In this document: in pieces, positions 33,436-41,226 of the stretch
Numbering within the stretch: position 1 is the stretch's first letter
How the letters are laid out: every line of letters starts with the position of its first letter
NCBI GenBank assembly: GCA_964550985.1
Contig: CAZKBM010000004.1
Location: 1-64,000, forward strand
DNA from: JAAYCI01 sp964550985
GTDB taxonomy: Bacteria; Bacillota; Clostridia; Oscillospirales; Ruminococcaceae
Direction: 5' to 3'
Length of the DNA stretch: 64,000 bases
Translations under genes and position numbers: made by a program
Notes under the pieces: generated by a model
The model's database searches: none
Seen by the model: the letters and a program-made list of their open reading frames with translations, nothing else
What the model was told of the DNA's origin: nothing

Positions 33436-34368
33436 TTAAAACGCCTGCGCCTGGTAATGCCCCTCCAGGGTGCGTATCATCCGCCCCACCATGCTAAGCG
33501 TGGGGGTGGCAATGCCCAGCCTTGCGCCTTCGGCGGCCACGGCCTCGTTCAGGCAGGCAATTTCAGTTTTGCGGCCATTTGCAACGTCCAGCGCCATGGA
33601 GGGCAGATGCCCCGGCACGGCCTCGCTCACCTCGTTCACATAGCGCAGCCCCTCCTCGCGGGAGAGGTCGATGCCCTTGGCCCTGGCGACGTCTGCTATT
33701 TCGTACACAATGGCCTTTAAAATCTCGTAGGAACTCTCACAGCTTACAAGCTGGCCCACATTCACCCGCAAAAGGGCGCACAGCGGGTTTTCTGAACAGT
33801 TAATCATCAGCTTGCGCCAAATCAGCTTGTTCACACCCTCGGTAATCTCGGTGTGAAAGCCCGCCTCGTTCATCACCTTTTCCAGTTCCTTGGCCTTTTC
33901 GCTCACCTTGCCGCTACAGGGCCAAAAATAGGTGCCCACCTGCTGCTGGGTAGTCAATTCAATGTGGCCGGGGCCCTTCATGTCGCTGGTGTAGGCCGTA
34001 AGGCCATAGGCAACCTGTTCTTCGGGCAGGGCTTTTTTAATCACATCCACGCTGCCAATGCCGTTTTGCAGCGTCAGCACAAAGGTGTCGGGCCCAATGC
34101 AGGGCAGCGCATCGCCCACGGCCTGTTCCATAAAGGTATACTTGGTAAAAAATATGGCTGCGTCCACCGTGCCAATTTCGGCAGGGTTTGTGGTGGCGCG
34201 GGGGTGCACCACCGTCTCTTCCTCCCCCCGCGTCATCCTAAGGCCATTTTGCTGTATGGCCCCCACATGCTGCGCGTTTACGTCGTACAGGCACACCTCG
34301 GCCACCTTGGAAAGATGGCCCCCAAACAGGCTGCCCATGGCCCCCGCGCCAATGATGGCAATTTTCAT
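33436..34368 (-). CDS. Ketopantoate reductase-family dehydrogenase (ApbA/PanE-like)
   Basis: A 310-residue NAD(P)-dependent 2-ketoacid reductase-like protein. The dinucleotide fold is GAGAMGSLFGGHLS near residues 7-20. LTLQNGIGSVDVI and the substrate-domain INCSENPLCALLRVNVG segment, where PanE has catalytic Lys and Asn residues (KLIWRKLMINC), are present. No pantothenate gene is near, so it may reduce another 2-keto acid of the surrounding pathway. It is 34 bases after the M24 gene. Confidence 0.85.
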   Translation of the reverse strand: MKIAIIGAGAMGSLFGGHLSKVAEVCLYDVNAQHVGAIQQNGLRMTRGEEETVVHPRATTNPAEIGTVDAAIFFTKYTFMEQAVGDALPCIGPDTFVLTLQNGIGSVDVIKKALPEEQVAYGLTAYTSDMKGPGHIELTTQQQVGTYFWPCSGKVSEKAKELEKVMNEAGFHTEITEGVNKLIWRKLMINCSENPLCALLRVNVGQLVSCESSYEILKAIVYEIADVARAKGIDLSREEGLRYVNEVSEAVPGHLPSMALDVANGRKTEIACLNEAVAAEGARLGIATPTLSMVGRMIRTLEGHYQAQAF

Positions 34369-34402
34369 TTTCTTTCGCCTCCCAGTGTTTTTTGCCCAGA
34401 GG

Positions 34403-35587
34403 CTAAATCAGGATGATCTCCTGCGGGGTGATGTGAATGCGCTCGGCGCCGGTTTCGCTTACGTAGAAGTTATCGTTGATATATACCGTCTGTTCTTTGT
34501 CAATAAAGTAGGGGTGCAAAGAGCAGTTCATCCCGGCCTGAATCTTCATAGTCTCCACGCCGTTGTCATTATGGGCCATAAAGGCGGGGCGCTCCACCAG
34601 GTCATACCCCTGCGAGTGGCCGTACAGCCGCCCTTCCTGGCAGTAGCCATTTTGGGCCACAAACTCATTGTAGCGCGCCACAATCTCGGCGCTGTCTCGC
34701 CCTGGGGTAAGCAGGTCAGCCGTAAGCTTTTGGGCCTTCACAGCCACATCCCAGGCCTTTACCAGCACGTCGCAGGGCTCGCCCAACGAAAAGTTCCGCG
34801 CCGATTCACAGTAGTAACCGCCGGGGCCGTTTACCTCCACCAAAATGGTGCCATAGTCCCCTTCGCAGATGCGGCGGTTCACGTACTGAGAGGTGGACAT
34901 GCCGCAGGGCTTGCCCTGGGGGGCTGTGCCCATAAATACCAGGTGCTCTTCACTGCCCAGGTTCATCAGCAGCGCAATCACCTCGGCGCGCACCTGGTAC
35001 TCGGTTAAACCGGGGCGCACAATGGCGGGCAGGGCGGCGTAAATCTGGTCTTGAATATAGGCCGAGGCGCGGATGAGCTCCATTTCCTCGTCACTCTTAA
35101 TCGCCTTAATCAGGTCAAACTCGTCGGTGATATCCACCACCTCAAGCCCAGGGCAGGCGCTTTGTATCGCCAGCATCATCTCAGCGGTTAAAAAGCCCTT
35201 GCCCGCAATGCCCAGGCGCTTTACGCCGTGGCTGCGCAGGTAGTCCACCGCAAGGCCCGTCTCCAGTTCGCCCGTGTAGCTAAGCGAGGGCACAAACGGG
35301 GCGTACTCCACCTTCTCCACCCCGCGCAGCGCCCACTCAGGTATGGGGGAAAGGCTGGAGCGCAGCAGGGTCATCTCGCCCTCGGCGGGCAAAAACACCG
35401 TCATGTGGTAATTGTTTTCGGCGGGGATATCGGTGAGGTAGCGCACATAGCCCCCCAGGTGCATGTTGCTGCCCTGTACCATCAGGCAGCACAGGTCTTT
35501 TTGGCGCAGTACCTCTTGCAGGGCCTGCCAGCGGCGGCGCAGTTCGTGGTCGGAAATCGGCTTTCTTATCTTGGTAGCAATGCTCAT
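34403..35587 (-). CDS. M24 (creatinase/aminopeptidase P fold) protein, metal ligands altered
   Basis: A 394-residue protein with a creatinase N-terminal domain (about 1-150) and a pita-bread C domain. True M24 peptidases bind two metals through Asp, Asp, His, Glu, Glu. Here the first site reads ILVEVNGPGGYYCESARNFS, where family members have D and SD. A GHSQGYDLVERP His remains. The last ligand region reads ERIHITPQE. Peptidase activity is therefore doubtful; creatinase-type hydrolysis or lyase activity on a small amide is possible. Start at 35587 follows AAAGGAGAG. A paralog precedes it. Confidence 0.85.
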   Translation of the reverse strand: MSIATKIRKPISDHELRRRWQALQEVLRQKDLCCLMVQGSNMHLGGYVRYLTDIPAENNYHMTVFLPAEGEMTLLRSSLSPIPEWALRGVEKVEYAPFVPSLSYTGELETGLAVDYLRSHGVKRLGIAGKGFLTAEMMLAIQSACPGLEVVDITDEFDLIKAIKSDEEMELIRASAYIQDQIYAALPAIVRPGLTEYQVRAEVIALLMNLGSEEHLVFMGTAPQGKPCGMSTSQYVNRRICEGDYGTILVEVNGPGGYYCESARNFSLGEPCDVLVKAWDVAVKAQKLTADLLTPGRDSAEIVARYNEFVAQNGYCQEGRLYGHSQGYDLVERPAFMAHNDNGVETMKIQAGMNCSLHPYFIDKEQTVYINDNFYVSETGAERIHITPQEIILI

Positions 35588-35623
35588 TGCCTCGCTCTCC
35601 TTTGTCATCAATTTTAAGGTGAT

Positions 35624-36814
35624 TTAGGTGCGCAGTATGGCCAGCGGGGTGCGGCCAAGGCGCTGCGCGCCCTCGGGTTTAATCAGGTAGCTATCGGCCA
35701 CAAAGGCGCTAATGGTGGCATTGCAAACGCTAACGTTCACGCCTAGGCACATATCTTTGGCAAGGGGCATACTCTCGCCCGCTTGCAGGCTGGGCCGCTC
35801 AATATGGTCATAGCCCTGGCCATAGGCAAAGGCGCTGGTTTCGGGCAAAAAGCCCTGGCTTTCCAGGTAGCTGTTGTAGCTTGCCAGCACAACCTGGGGC
35901 TGGGCGCCCACCTGCAAAAGGCCGGCCAATTTTTCCTCGGCTTTTACGGCCTTTTCAAAATCGGCCACCATGGCGCTGGAGGGACAGTCCCCTACCGAGA
36001 ACATTCTGCCCAGGGTTGTGAACTGCCCTCCAGGCCCGGCGCAGCACAGGCGCACATACAGCGCGTCGCCTTTTTCCAAGGTGCGGTTTTGGAAAAAGGA
36101 CGGGAGTGGGCGGAAGGTTTCCCCACGCGGGGCCGAGCCGATGAGCACAATCATCTCCTCGCCCCCAAGGGTAGAGGTAAGTTGCATGGCCTTGGCGCGC
36201 ACCTCATACTCGCGCACGCCGGGCAGGGCCATGGCCATGAGGTAGTTCATCACCTTGTCCAGCATATCGGCCGATTGATGGATAAACCGGATTTCATCCT
36301 CGCTTTTTTGGGCGCGGATGGCCTCGAACACCGGCATCATATCCACAATCTCCACTTCAGGCAGCATCTCGTGGATATATTCATAGTAGTTCCAGTAGAA
36401 CATGCGCATACCCGCAATGCCCACTTTTTTGGCGCCATTTTTCTTAATCCACTCTACCGCAAAGCGGCCTTCCCAGGTGCCGGTAAAATTAAACGGGGAA
36501 AAATAGGGCGCCGCGGCATAGGGTTTGCCAATACGCAGTAGGTGGGAAGGGGGGTACAAGTCCAGCGGGGGGCCGCTGCAGGCGATATAGCCCACCTCCC
36601 CTTCCGCCGGTAGGATGGAGGACTGGGGGTAGTGGTTTTCGGCCGTGGTGTCGGTAAGCCAGCGGTTTGCGCCACCCAGGTACTGGGTTACGTTTTCCGC
36701 TATCAAACAGTCAACTCCCTCTTTCTTCATCGCCGCCTGTAAGGTTTCGGTGCGTCGTATCAGGTCTTCTTTCGGAATGGGCGATTTCAAACGCTCGTGA
36801 TACACTTCTGCCAT
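35624..36814 (-). CDS. M24-fold paralog, strongly degenerate metal site
   Basis: A 396-residue homolog of the protein encoded just downstream; the shared order of IAENVTQYLGG, TAENHYPQS and LPAEGEVGYIACSG supports tandem duplication. The metal ligands are further lost: the first Asp region reads ALYVRLCCAGPGGQFTTLGR, the His motif is YGQGYDHIERP with no His before the Gly, and the final Glu is absent in AQRLGRTPLAI. It could be a non-metal hydrolase/lyase or a regulatory partner of its neighbour. The ATG follows AAAGGAGG. It heads a leftward four-gene set, divergent from the cupin gene. Confidence 0.85.
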   Translation of the reverse strand: MAEVYHERLKSPIPKEDLIRRTETLQAAMKKEGVDCLIAENVTQYLGGANRWLTDTTAENHYPQSSILPAEGEVGYIACSGPPLDLYPPSHLLRIGKPYAAAPYFSPFNFTGTWEGRFAVEWIKKNGAKKVGIAGMRMFYWNYYEYIHEMLPEVEIVDMMPVFEAIRAQKSEDEIRFIHQSADMLDKVMNYLMAMALPGVREYEVRAKAMQLTSTLGGEEMIVLIGSAPRGETFRPLPSFFQNRTLEKGDALYVRLCCAGPGGQFTTLGRMFSVGDCPSSAMVADFEKAVKAEEKLAGLLQVGAQPQVVLASYNSYLESQGFLPETSAFAYGQGYDHIERPSLQAGESMPLAKDMCLGVNVSVCNATISAFVADSYLIKPEGAQRLGRTPLAILRT

Positions 36815-36954
36815 ATGGTCTGCCTCCTTTTGGTTGGGTTTGCATGGAATAACCGCTATAATGTTGTTTCTAACAGAATATACAATTTCCGTTACCCTAA
36901 CTATAGTAAATTTGTAAAAGTAAGACTGTGTTGTGCATTACAAGAAGACACCTT

Positions 36955-36970
36955 GTTACACTTTTGTAAC
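36955..36970. promoter_or_regulatory. Crp/Fnr-like dyad GTTAC-N6-GTAAC
   Basis: Two five-base half-sites six bases apart, the spacing of Crp-family operators. Its centre is about 71.5 bases before the predicted start of the cupin-regulator transcript, a class I activator position. A second smaller dyad, GTTA-CCC-TAAC, is at 36891-36901 nearer the divergent M24 gene. Confidence 0.55.
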
Positions 36971-36998
36971 CTTTTGTCCCTTGATAACACTTTCCCCG

Positions 36999-37027
36999 TT
37001 GCCTGTATAGGGGGGATGTGCTATACT
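36999..37027 (+). promoter_or_regulatory. SigA-type promoter of the cupin and Crp-family genes
   Basis: TTGCCT and TATACT with a 17-base spacer, RNA start near 37034, about 29 bases before the cupin ATG. Confidence 0.78.
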
Positions 37028-37062
37028 ATATAGGACAAAATTTGCCTTATAGGGGGCCCGCA

Positions 37063-37422
37063 ATGATTCGTAAAAAAAAGGATCGGATGGACAAAACAGT
37101 GCAAGCACTTCGCGATGGGAAACGCTACTGCGAAGTTTCCAGCTTTCTTACCGAGGAGGAGGCCCACGGCCTCGGCCGGGGATTTTCCATCAACACCCTG
37201 CCGCCCGGCGGCTCGATTGGCTGGCACCAGCACAGCGGCGATTTTGAGGTTTACCTGATTGTAAACGGTAAGGCCACCGTTACCGAAAATGACAAGAGCG
37301 AACACTGCCTCGAAGAGGGGGATATGATGTTTTGCGAAGAGGGCGACTTCCACGCCATTGAAAACACGGGCGACGCCGATTTAAGCTTTCTCTCGCTTAT
37401 TTTATATACACCCAAAGCCTAG
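37063..37422 (+). CDS. Small cupin-domain protein
   Basis: A 119-residue single-domain cupin. Motif 1 is GWHQHSGDFEVYLIVNG (His-x-His ... Glu) and motif 2 is FCEEGDFHAIENTG, supplying the fourth ligand His, so a bound divalent metal is likely. Such proteins act as sugar- or acid-binding isomerases or ligand sensors. The role here is unknown. AGGGGGCCC precedes the ATG. The Crp/Fnr-family gene follows after 46 bases and is probably cotranscribed. Confidence 0.88.
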   Translation: MIRKKKDRMDKTVQALRDGKRYCEVSSFLTEEEAHGLGRGFSINTLPPGGSIGWHQHSGDFEVYLIVNGKATVTENDKSEHCLEEGDMMFCEEGDFHAIENTGDADLSFLSLILYTPKA

Positions 37423-37468
37423 TACCTTTTAAGCCCGGCAACCAAACAGCTTCGGAGGTGATAAAAAA

Positions 37469-38203
37469 TTGGAAAAAGACCTGCATCCCGAATCGCTGTT
37501 CGATGAATCTCCCTGGATACAGGGGGATCTTTCGGTATGGGATGACTTGGTGCCCAGCGCCAAACTGGCCCATTACAAAAAAAACCATATCATCTACCAC
37601 CAAAGCAGCCGCACCAGCACCGTTTACATTGTAAAAGAAGGGCGGGTCAACCTTTCCATTTTAAGCCAGGAGGGGGCCGAAAAAAGCCTGTATGTGGCGG
37701 GCGCGGGCGCCGCTTTTGGCGAAGTTCCCATCATTTTGGATTTTGGCATCTGCGCGCAGGCCACCACCAAAACCGATTGCCAAATTTACCAGGTGCCCGG
37801 TGAACTATTTTTGCAGTATGTGTATGGCGACGCCAACATCACAAAGGCGTTTTGCCAGTTGGCGGCCAAAAAAATCCTCATGCTCACCGGCCACATTGAG
37901 CTGCTCAGCTTTTTTGATATCCACTACCGGGTGTGTAAAATGCTGGTATACCTGGCCCACCAGTACGGCGTTAAAACCGAGGGCGGGCTGAAAATAGATA
38001 TGCGCTTTACCCACCAGGAACTGGCCAGTATGGTGGGCGCATCGCGGGTTTCGGTTACTAAATTGCTAAACGACCTCATCAAGGCCGAAATCATCTACCG
38101 CAAGGATGGCAAGTTTTTAATCATCGACCCCGATAAGCTTCTGGAATACTCCCTAAGCACCCAGCACGGGCTGCAATACCCGGAAGAGGCCTTTTCGGAA
38201 TAG
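37469..38203 (+). CDS. Crp/Fnr-family transcriptional regulator
   Basis: A 244-residue regulator with a cyclic-nucleotide-binding-like beta barrel (about 40-150, including VYIVKEGRVNLSILS and AFGEVPIILDFG), a dimerisation helix and a C-terminal winged helix. The recognition region is FTHQELASMVGASRVSVTKL near residues 180-199. It has no N-terminal Cys cluster of the Fnr type. The TTG start follows CGGAGGTG. It is the only regulator next to the BMC/M24 region and is the best candidate to bind the dyad at 36955-36970. Confidence 0.93.
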   Translation: MEKDLHPESLFDESPWIQGDLSVWDDLVPSAKLAHYKKNHIIYHQSSRTSTVYIVKEGRVNLSILSQEGAEKSLYVAGAGAAFGEVPIILDFGICAQATTKTDCQIYQVPGELFLQYVYGDANITKAFCQLAAKKILMLTGHIELLSFFDIHYRVCKMLVYLAHQYGVKTEGGLKIDMRFTHQELASMVGASRVSVTKLLNDLIKAEIIYRKDGKFLIIDPDKLLEYSLSTQHGLQYPEEAFSE

Positions 38204-38215
38204 CCGCATCAAACC

Positions 38216-38246
38216 AAAAATACCCCGCCTATTTGCGGGGTATTTT
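38216..38246. terminator. Bidirectional terminator between regulator and MFS gene
   Basis: ATACCCCGC and its complement GCGGGGTAT, six-base loop, five A before and TTTT after. Confidence 0.9.
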
Positions 38247-38294
38247 GCTGTAAAATTTGCCGTGGGCGCGCTGCGGCGCACTTGGCCAAAGGCC

Positions 38295-39482
38295 TTATGG
38301 CACACCGTTTAATTTTTTGTATTGGCGGCGCATCAAAACGGCCAGCAGCAGGCACAGCACCCCTACCAGCGGCAGCCAGCCAAACAGCCCGCGCACCCCA
38401 AGTTTGGGTATCAATTGGCCCGCCAAAAGCGAGGCCGCCGCAACCCCCAGCGAGGAGGCCGAACTGAGCGCCCCCGAGGCCGCCCCCGCATGGGTGTGGA
38501 ACAGGTTGCCCCCATAACTGATGGTAAGGCTGAAAAACGCCCCTGCACATACGGCAAGCAGCACCAGTAAAACGGTGAATAGGCCGGGGTTTGGCGCCCA
38601 TAGGCAAAGCAAAAACAACAAAAGGGCCGCCAGAGAAAAATACACGAAAATCTGGGTGGTGTGCACCCTGCGCAATAGCACCACAAACAGCAGCGCCCCC
38701 GCAATGCAGCCCGCCTGGTAATAGCCCAGCACCATAACGGCTGCGGCCTCTGGGTAGGCAAAAACCTCTTTCATGTATAAATCCACCCAGTTGCTAACCA
38801 TGGTTACAAACACCAGGTTTAACACCACAAACAAAAACAGGCAAAGCCCTTCGCGCAGCACCTTTGGCCGCCGTATAGCGGCCTGCCCCTCCTCGGCCGG
38901 GGGGGCGGGGCGATGCAGCTTGGGCGGGTAGTTCAGCCCTGCGGCAAACAGAAACAGGGCTGCCGCCACGGCAAATACCAGCCAAAAGCTCAATTTCCAA
39001 GTAAGGCCCTGAAACAGCAAAAAACCCACCAGAAGCGGCATCAGTATGGCCCCTGCCGAATAGGTAACCTGAATGAGGGGCATCTTGGTGGAGGGGTCGC
39101 CATACACGTCGAACAAAATGGCCTGGCAGGAGGGATCGGTAAGGCTGTGGGCACAGCCCAGCAGCACCGCAAACAGCACAAGCGGCGCATAGGCGGGCAA
39201 AAAGGGCAGCGCCAGGTAGTAAAGGCTGAATAACGCCAGGCCGCAAAGCAAAATCTTTTTGCGCCCCAGTTTATCGGAAAGGCCCCCAAACACGGCGGGC
39301 AGCACCCCGCTTACCAGCCCGCGTATGGCAATTAGGGTGCTAATTTCCCCAATGCCTATGCCAAAATGGGCCATCAATGCCTCTTTGTTGGCGGGCACCA
39401 TTATGGTGCTGCAGCCCTGTAAAAACATCACCAGGTACACCGCCAGCGCCGCCGTGCGGTAATGGGCCGGGCTTTTTTGCAT
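38295..39482 (-). CDS. Major facilitator superfamily transporter
   Basis: A 395-residue MFS carrier with 12 predicted helices and the loop 2-3 signature VFGGLSDKLGRKKILLCGL (about 55-73). A charged central loop lies near residue 190. Substrate unknown. The ATG at 39482 follows AAGGGGAGGG. It lies downstream of the antiporter gene behind a terminator and before the Crp-regulator gene, within the BMC-associated region, so uptake or export of the pathway substrate is possible. Confidence 0.9.
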   Translation of the reverse strand: MQKSPAHYRTAALAVYLVMFLQGCSTIMVPANKEALMAHFGIGIGEISTLIAIRGLVSGVLPAVFGGLSDKLGRKKILLCGLALFSLYYLALPFLPAYAPLVLFAVLLGCAHSLTDPSCQAILFDVYGDPSTKMPLIQVTYSAGAILMPLLVGFLLFQGLTWKLSFWLVFAVAAALFLFAAGLNYPPKLHRPAPPAEEGQAAIRRPKVLREGLCLFLFVVLNLVFVTMVSNWVDLYMKEVFAYPEAAAVMVLGYYQAGCIAGALLFVVLLRRVHTTQIFVYFSLAALLLFLLCLWAPNPGLFTVLLVLLAVCAGAFFSLTISYGGNLFHTHAGAASGALSSASSLGVAAASLLAGQLIPKLGVRGLFGWLPLVGVLCLLLAVLMRRQYKKLNGVP

Positions 39483-39516
39483 GGTTTCCCTCCCCTTCAC
39501 AATATGGCCGCCTTAC

Positions 39517-39548
39517 GGAAAAGGAAACCCGCGAACGCGGGTTTCCTT
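39517..39548 (-). terminator. Terminator at the end of the BMC-antiporter transcript
   Basis: AAGGAAACCCGC and its complement with a four-base loop, followed on the minus strand by CCTTTTCC. Confidence 0.75.
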
Positions 39549-39597
39549 CTTTCGCCTCAAAATTCCAAAGCGCCAACGCGCCTTTTGGGCAACCGGT

Positions 39598-41097
39598 TTA
39601 CAGGCTGTCCTCTTCTTCGCCGGGCACATCCGCCAGCGCTACAGCCTCAGAAGCCAGTTTTGTCTGGCCGCCGGTCTTGCTCTCATAGCGCCGGCCCCAG
39701 CCAGTAATTACCGCAACCATAAACACAATAAACAGCATCCAGCTGTGCAGGGTAACGCCCGCAATGGCAATGGGGTTCAGCATCTGCACAAAGCTGTACT
39801 CCTCCATCAGGCCTGAAATACAGGCAATGACAATAAAGATGAAGGCGCTGGTGAAGGGTACAAGCACGGGCAGGGAGCTTGCAAACCCATCCATAAGGTT
39901 TGCGCGGCGGTAGGGGTGCAGGCTTTTCACACGGCCCAAATCGTTTGTAATGGGGCCAAACATGATGATGGCCGGGCCATTGGCCGCACCCAGGCAGATG
40001 GAGGAGATCATGGTGCCGAAACCGATAATCAGTTCGGTGCCGATGATGCTCTTCGCAAACTTGCTGTTTACCAGCCCTTCAATAATGGCGTCCAAGGTGC
40101 CGGAGGCCTGCAACACGCCCATGATGCCAAACACGGCATACAGGTAGGCAACGGTGCCCAGCATGTTTTTAATGCCATCGATGAGGAAGCCCTGCAGCGC
40201 GCCCTCGTTGTTGCTGATGATATCGGCCGGGGTGATGATTTGGAATATCAGCCCTATAATGGTGCCCACGATGATGCCGCAGGTGATGGAGATAAAAATG
40301 TTGCGCTTGATGATGGCCACACCCAGCAGAACCACCACCGGGATGAGCATGATAAGGCCTTTGGGGTTAGAGTAGCGGGCCATAATTTCCTCAGCCCCCA
40401 TACCCACGCCGCTGCCGCCGCCAAAGATGACGAACAGGATACAGGCGGCCACAGCCGCCACAATGGCGTATTTAAAGCGCGAGGCCACAACGCCGCCAAT
40501 ATCGGCCGATTCCTTTTTGGTGATATACTTTTGGGTGGCGGCCGAAGCGATGGTGGTGTCGGAGATGGGGCCGATGTTATCGCCAAAAATGGCGCCGCTT
40601 AAAATGGCCCCGGCCAAAAACAGCGGGTCTGCCCCCAGCAAGATGCCCGAGGGATAAAAGATGGGAAAGCAGGAGAACAGTGTACCGATGGAAGTACCTG
40701 TGGCCGTGGCAATAATGCAGGTGGCCACAAAGGTGAACAGGGTAAAGATGGAACCTTTGATACCCAGGGAGCCGCCCAGCCATACAAAACCTTCGGCTAC
40801 GCCGCCACGGGCCATGAGCTTTGTAAAAATGCCCACCACGAACAAAATCAGGGCCAGGGTGCCCGCCATTTCGCTGGACATTCCCTTAATAACCGCCTGC
40901 CAGTACTTGCCCATGTTTTTAGAGAGCAAGCTGCCGATAATCAGGGCCACAAATCCGCCCATGGCAAGGTTTTCCAGGTCAAAAGCCTTCCAGGCCACAA
41001 AAAACACAACGCAGCCAATCGCAAAAATAATCAGCGGAACAAGGGACAAAAATTTGGTTCCCCTAAACTCCAGGGGGTATTCTTTCTTCTTCTGCAT
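39598..41097 (-). CDS. NhaC-family Na+/H+ antiporter or related carrier
   Basis: A 499-residue membrane protein with 11-12 helices. FCIIATATGTSIGT-type and GAIFGDNIGPISDTTIASAA segments match NhaC, where the Asp residues of GDNIGPISDT carry cations. Some relatives exchange organic acids (for example malate/lactate), so substrate/Na+ exchange is possible. GGAGG precedes the ATG at 41097. It lies 129 bases after the BMC amidohydrolase gene on the same strand, and the transcript seems to end after it. Confidence 0.9.
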   Translation of the reverse strand: MQKKKEYPLEFRGTKFLSLVPLIIFAIGCVVFFVAWKAFDLENLAMGGFVALIIGSLLSKNMGKYWQAVIKGMSSEMAGTLALILFVVGIFTKLMARGGVAEGFVWLGGSLGIKGSIFTLFTFVATCIIATATGTSIGTLFSCFPIFYPSGILLGADPLFLAGAILSGAIFGDNIGPISDTTIASAATQKYITKKESADIGGVVASRFKYAIVAAVAACILFVIFGGGSGVGMGAEEIMARYSNPKGLIMLIPVVVLLGVAIIKRNIFISITCGIIVGTIIGLIFQIITPADIISNNEGALQGFLIDGIKNMLGTVAYLYAVFGIMGVLQASGTLDAIIEGLVNSKFAKSIIGTELIIGFGTMISSICLGAANGPAIIMFGPITNDLGRVKSLHPYRRANLMDGFASSLPVLVPFTSAFIFIVIACISGLMEEYSFVQMLNPIAIAGVTLHSWMLFIVFMVAVITGWGRRYESKTGGQTKLASEAVALADVPGEEEDSL

Positions 41098-41226
41098 AGG
41101 GTTCCTCCCTTTCTGCTTTGGGCGGGCAAAGCCCGCCGCCTCACGCAAAAGCCAACCGCATGTCTAAGGCTTTTGCCCAGGTTGCCACACACAATTCGTA
41201 CGCCGTACAATGAAAACACCCGTTTT

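Noticed and set aside
33436..34368. Calling this gene panE of pantothenate synthesis
   Set aside because: No panB, panC or panD is nearby and the gene sits in a nitrogen-compound cluster, so only the family is assigned.
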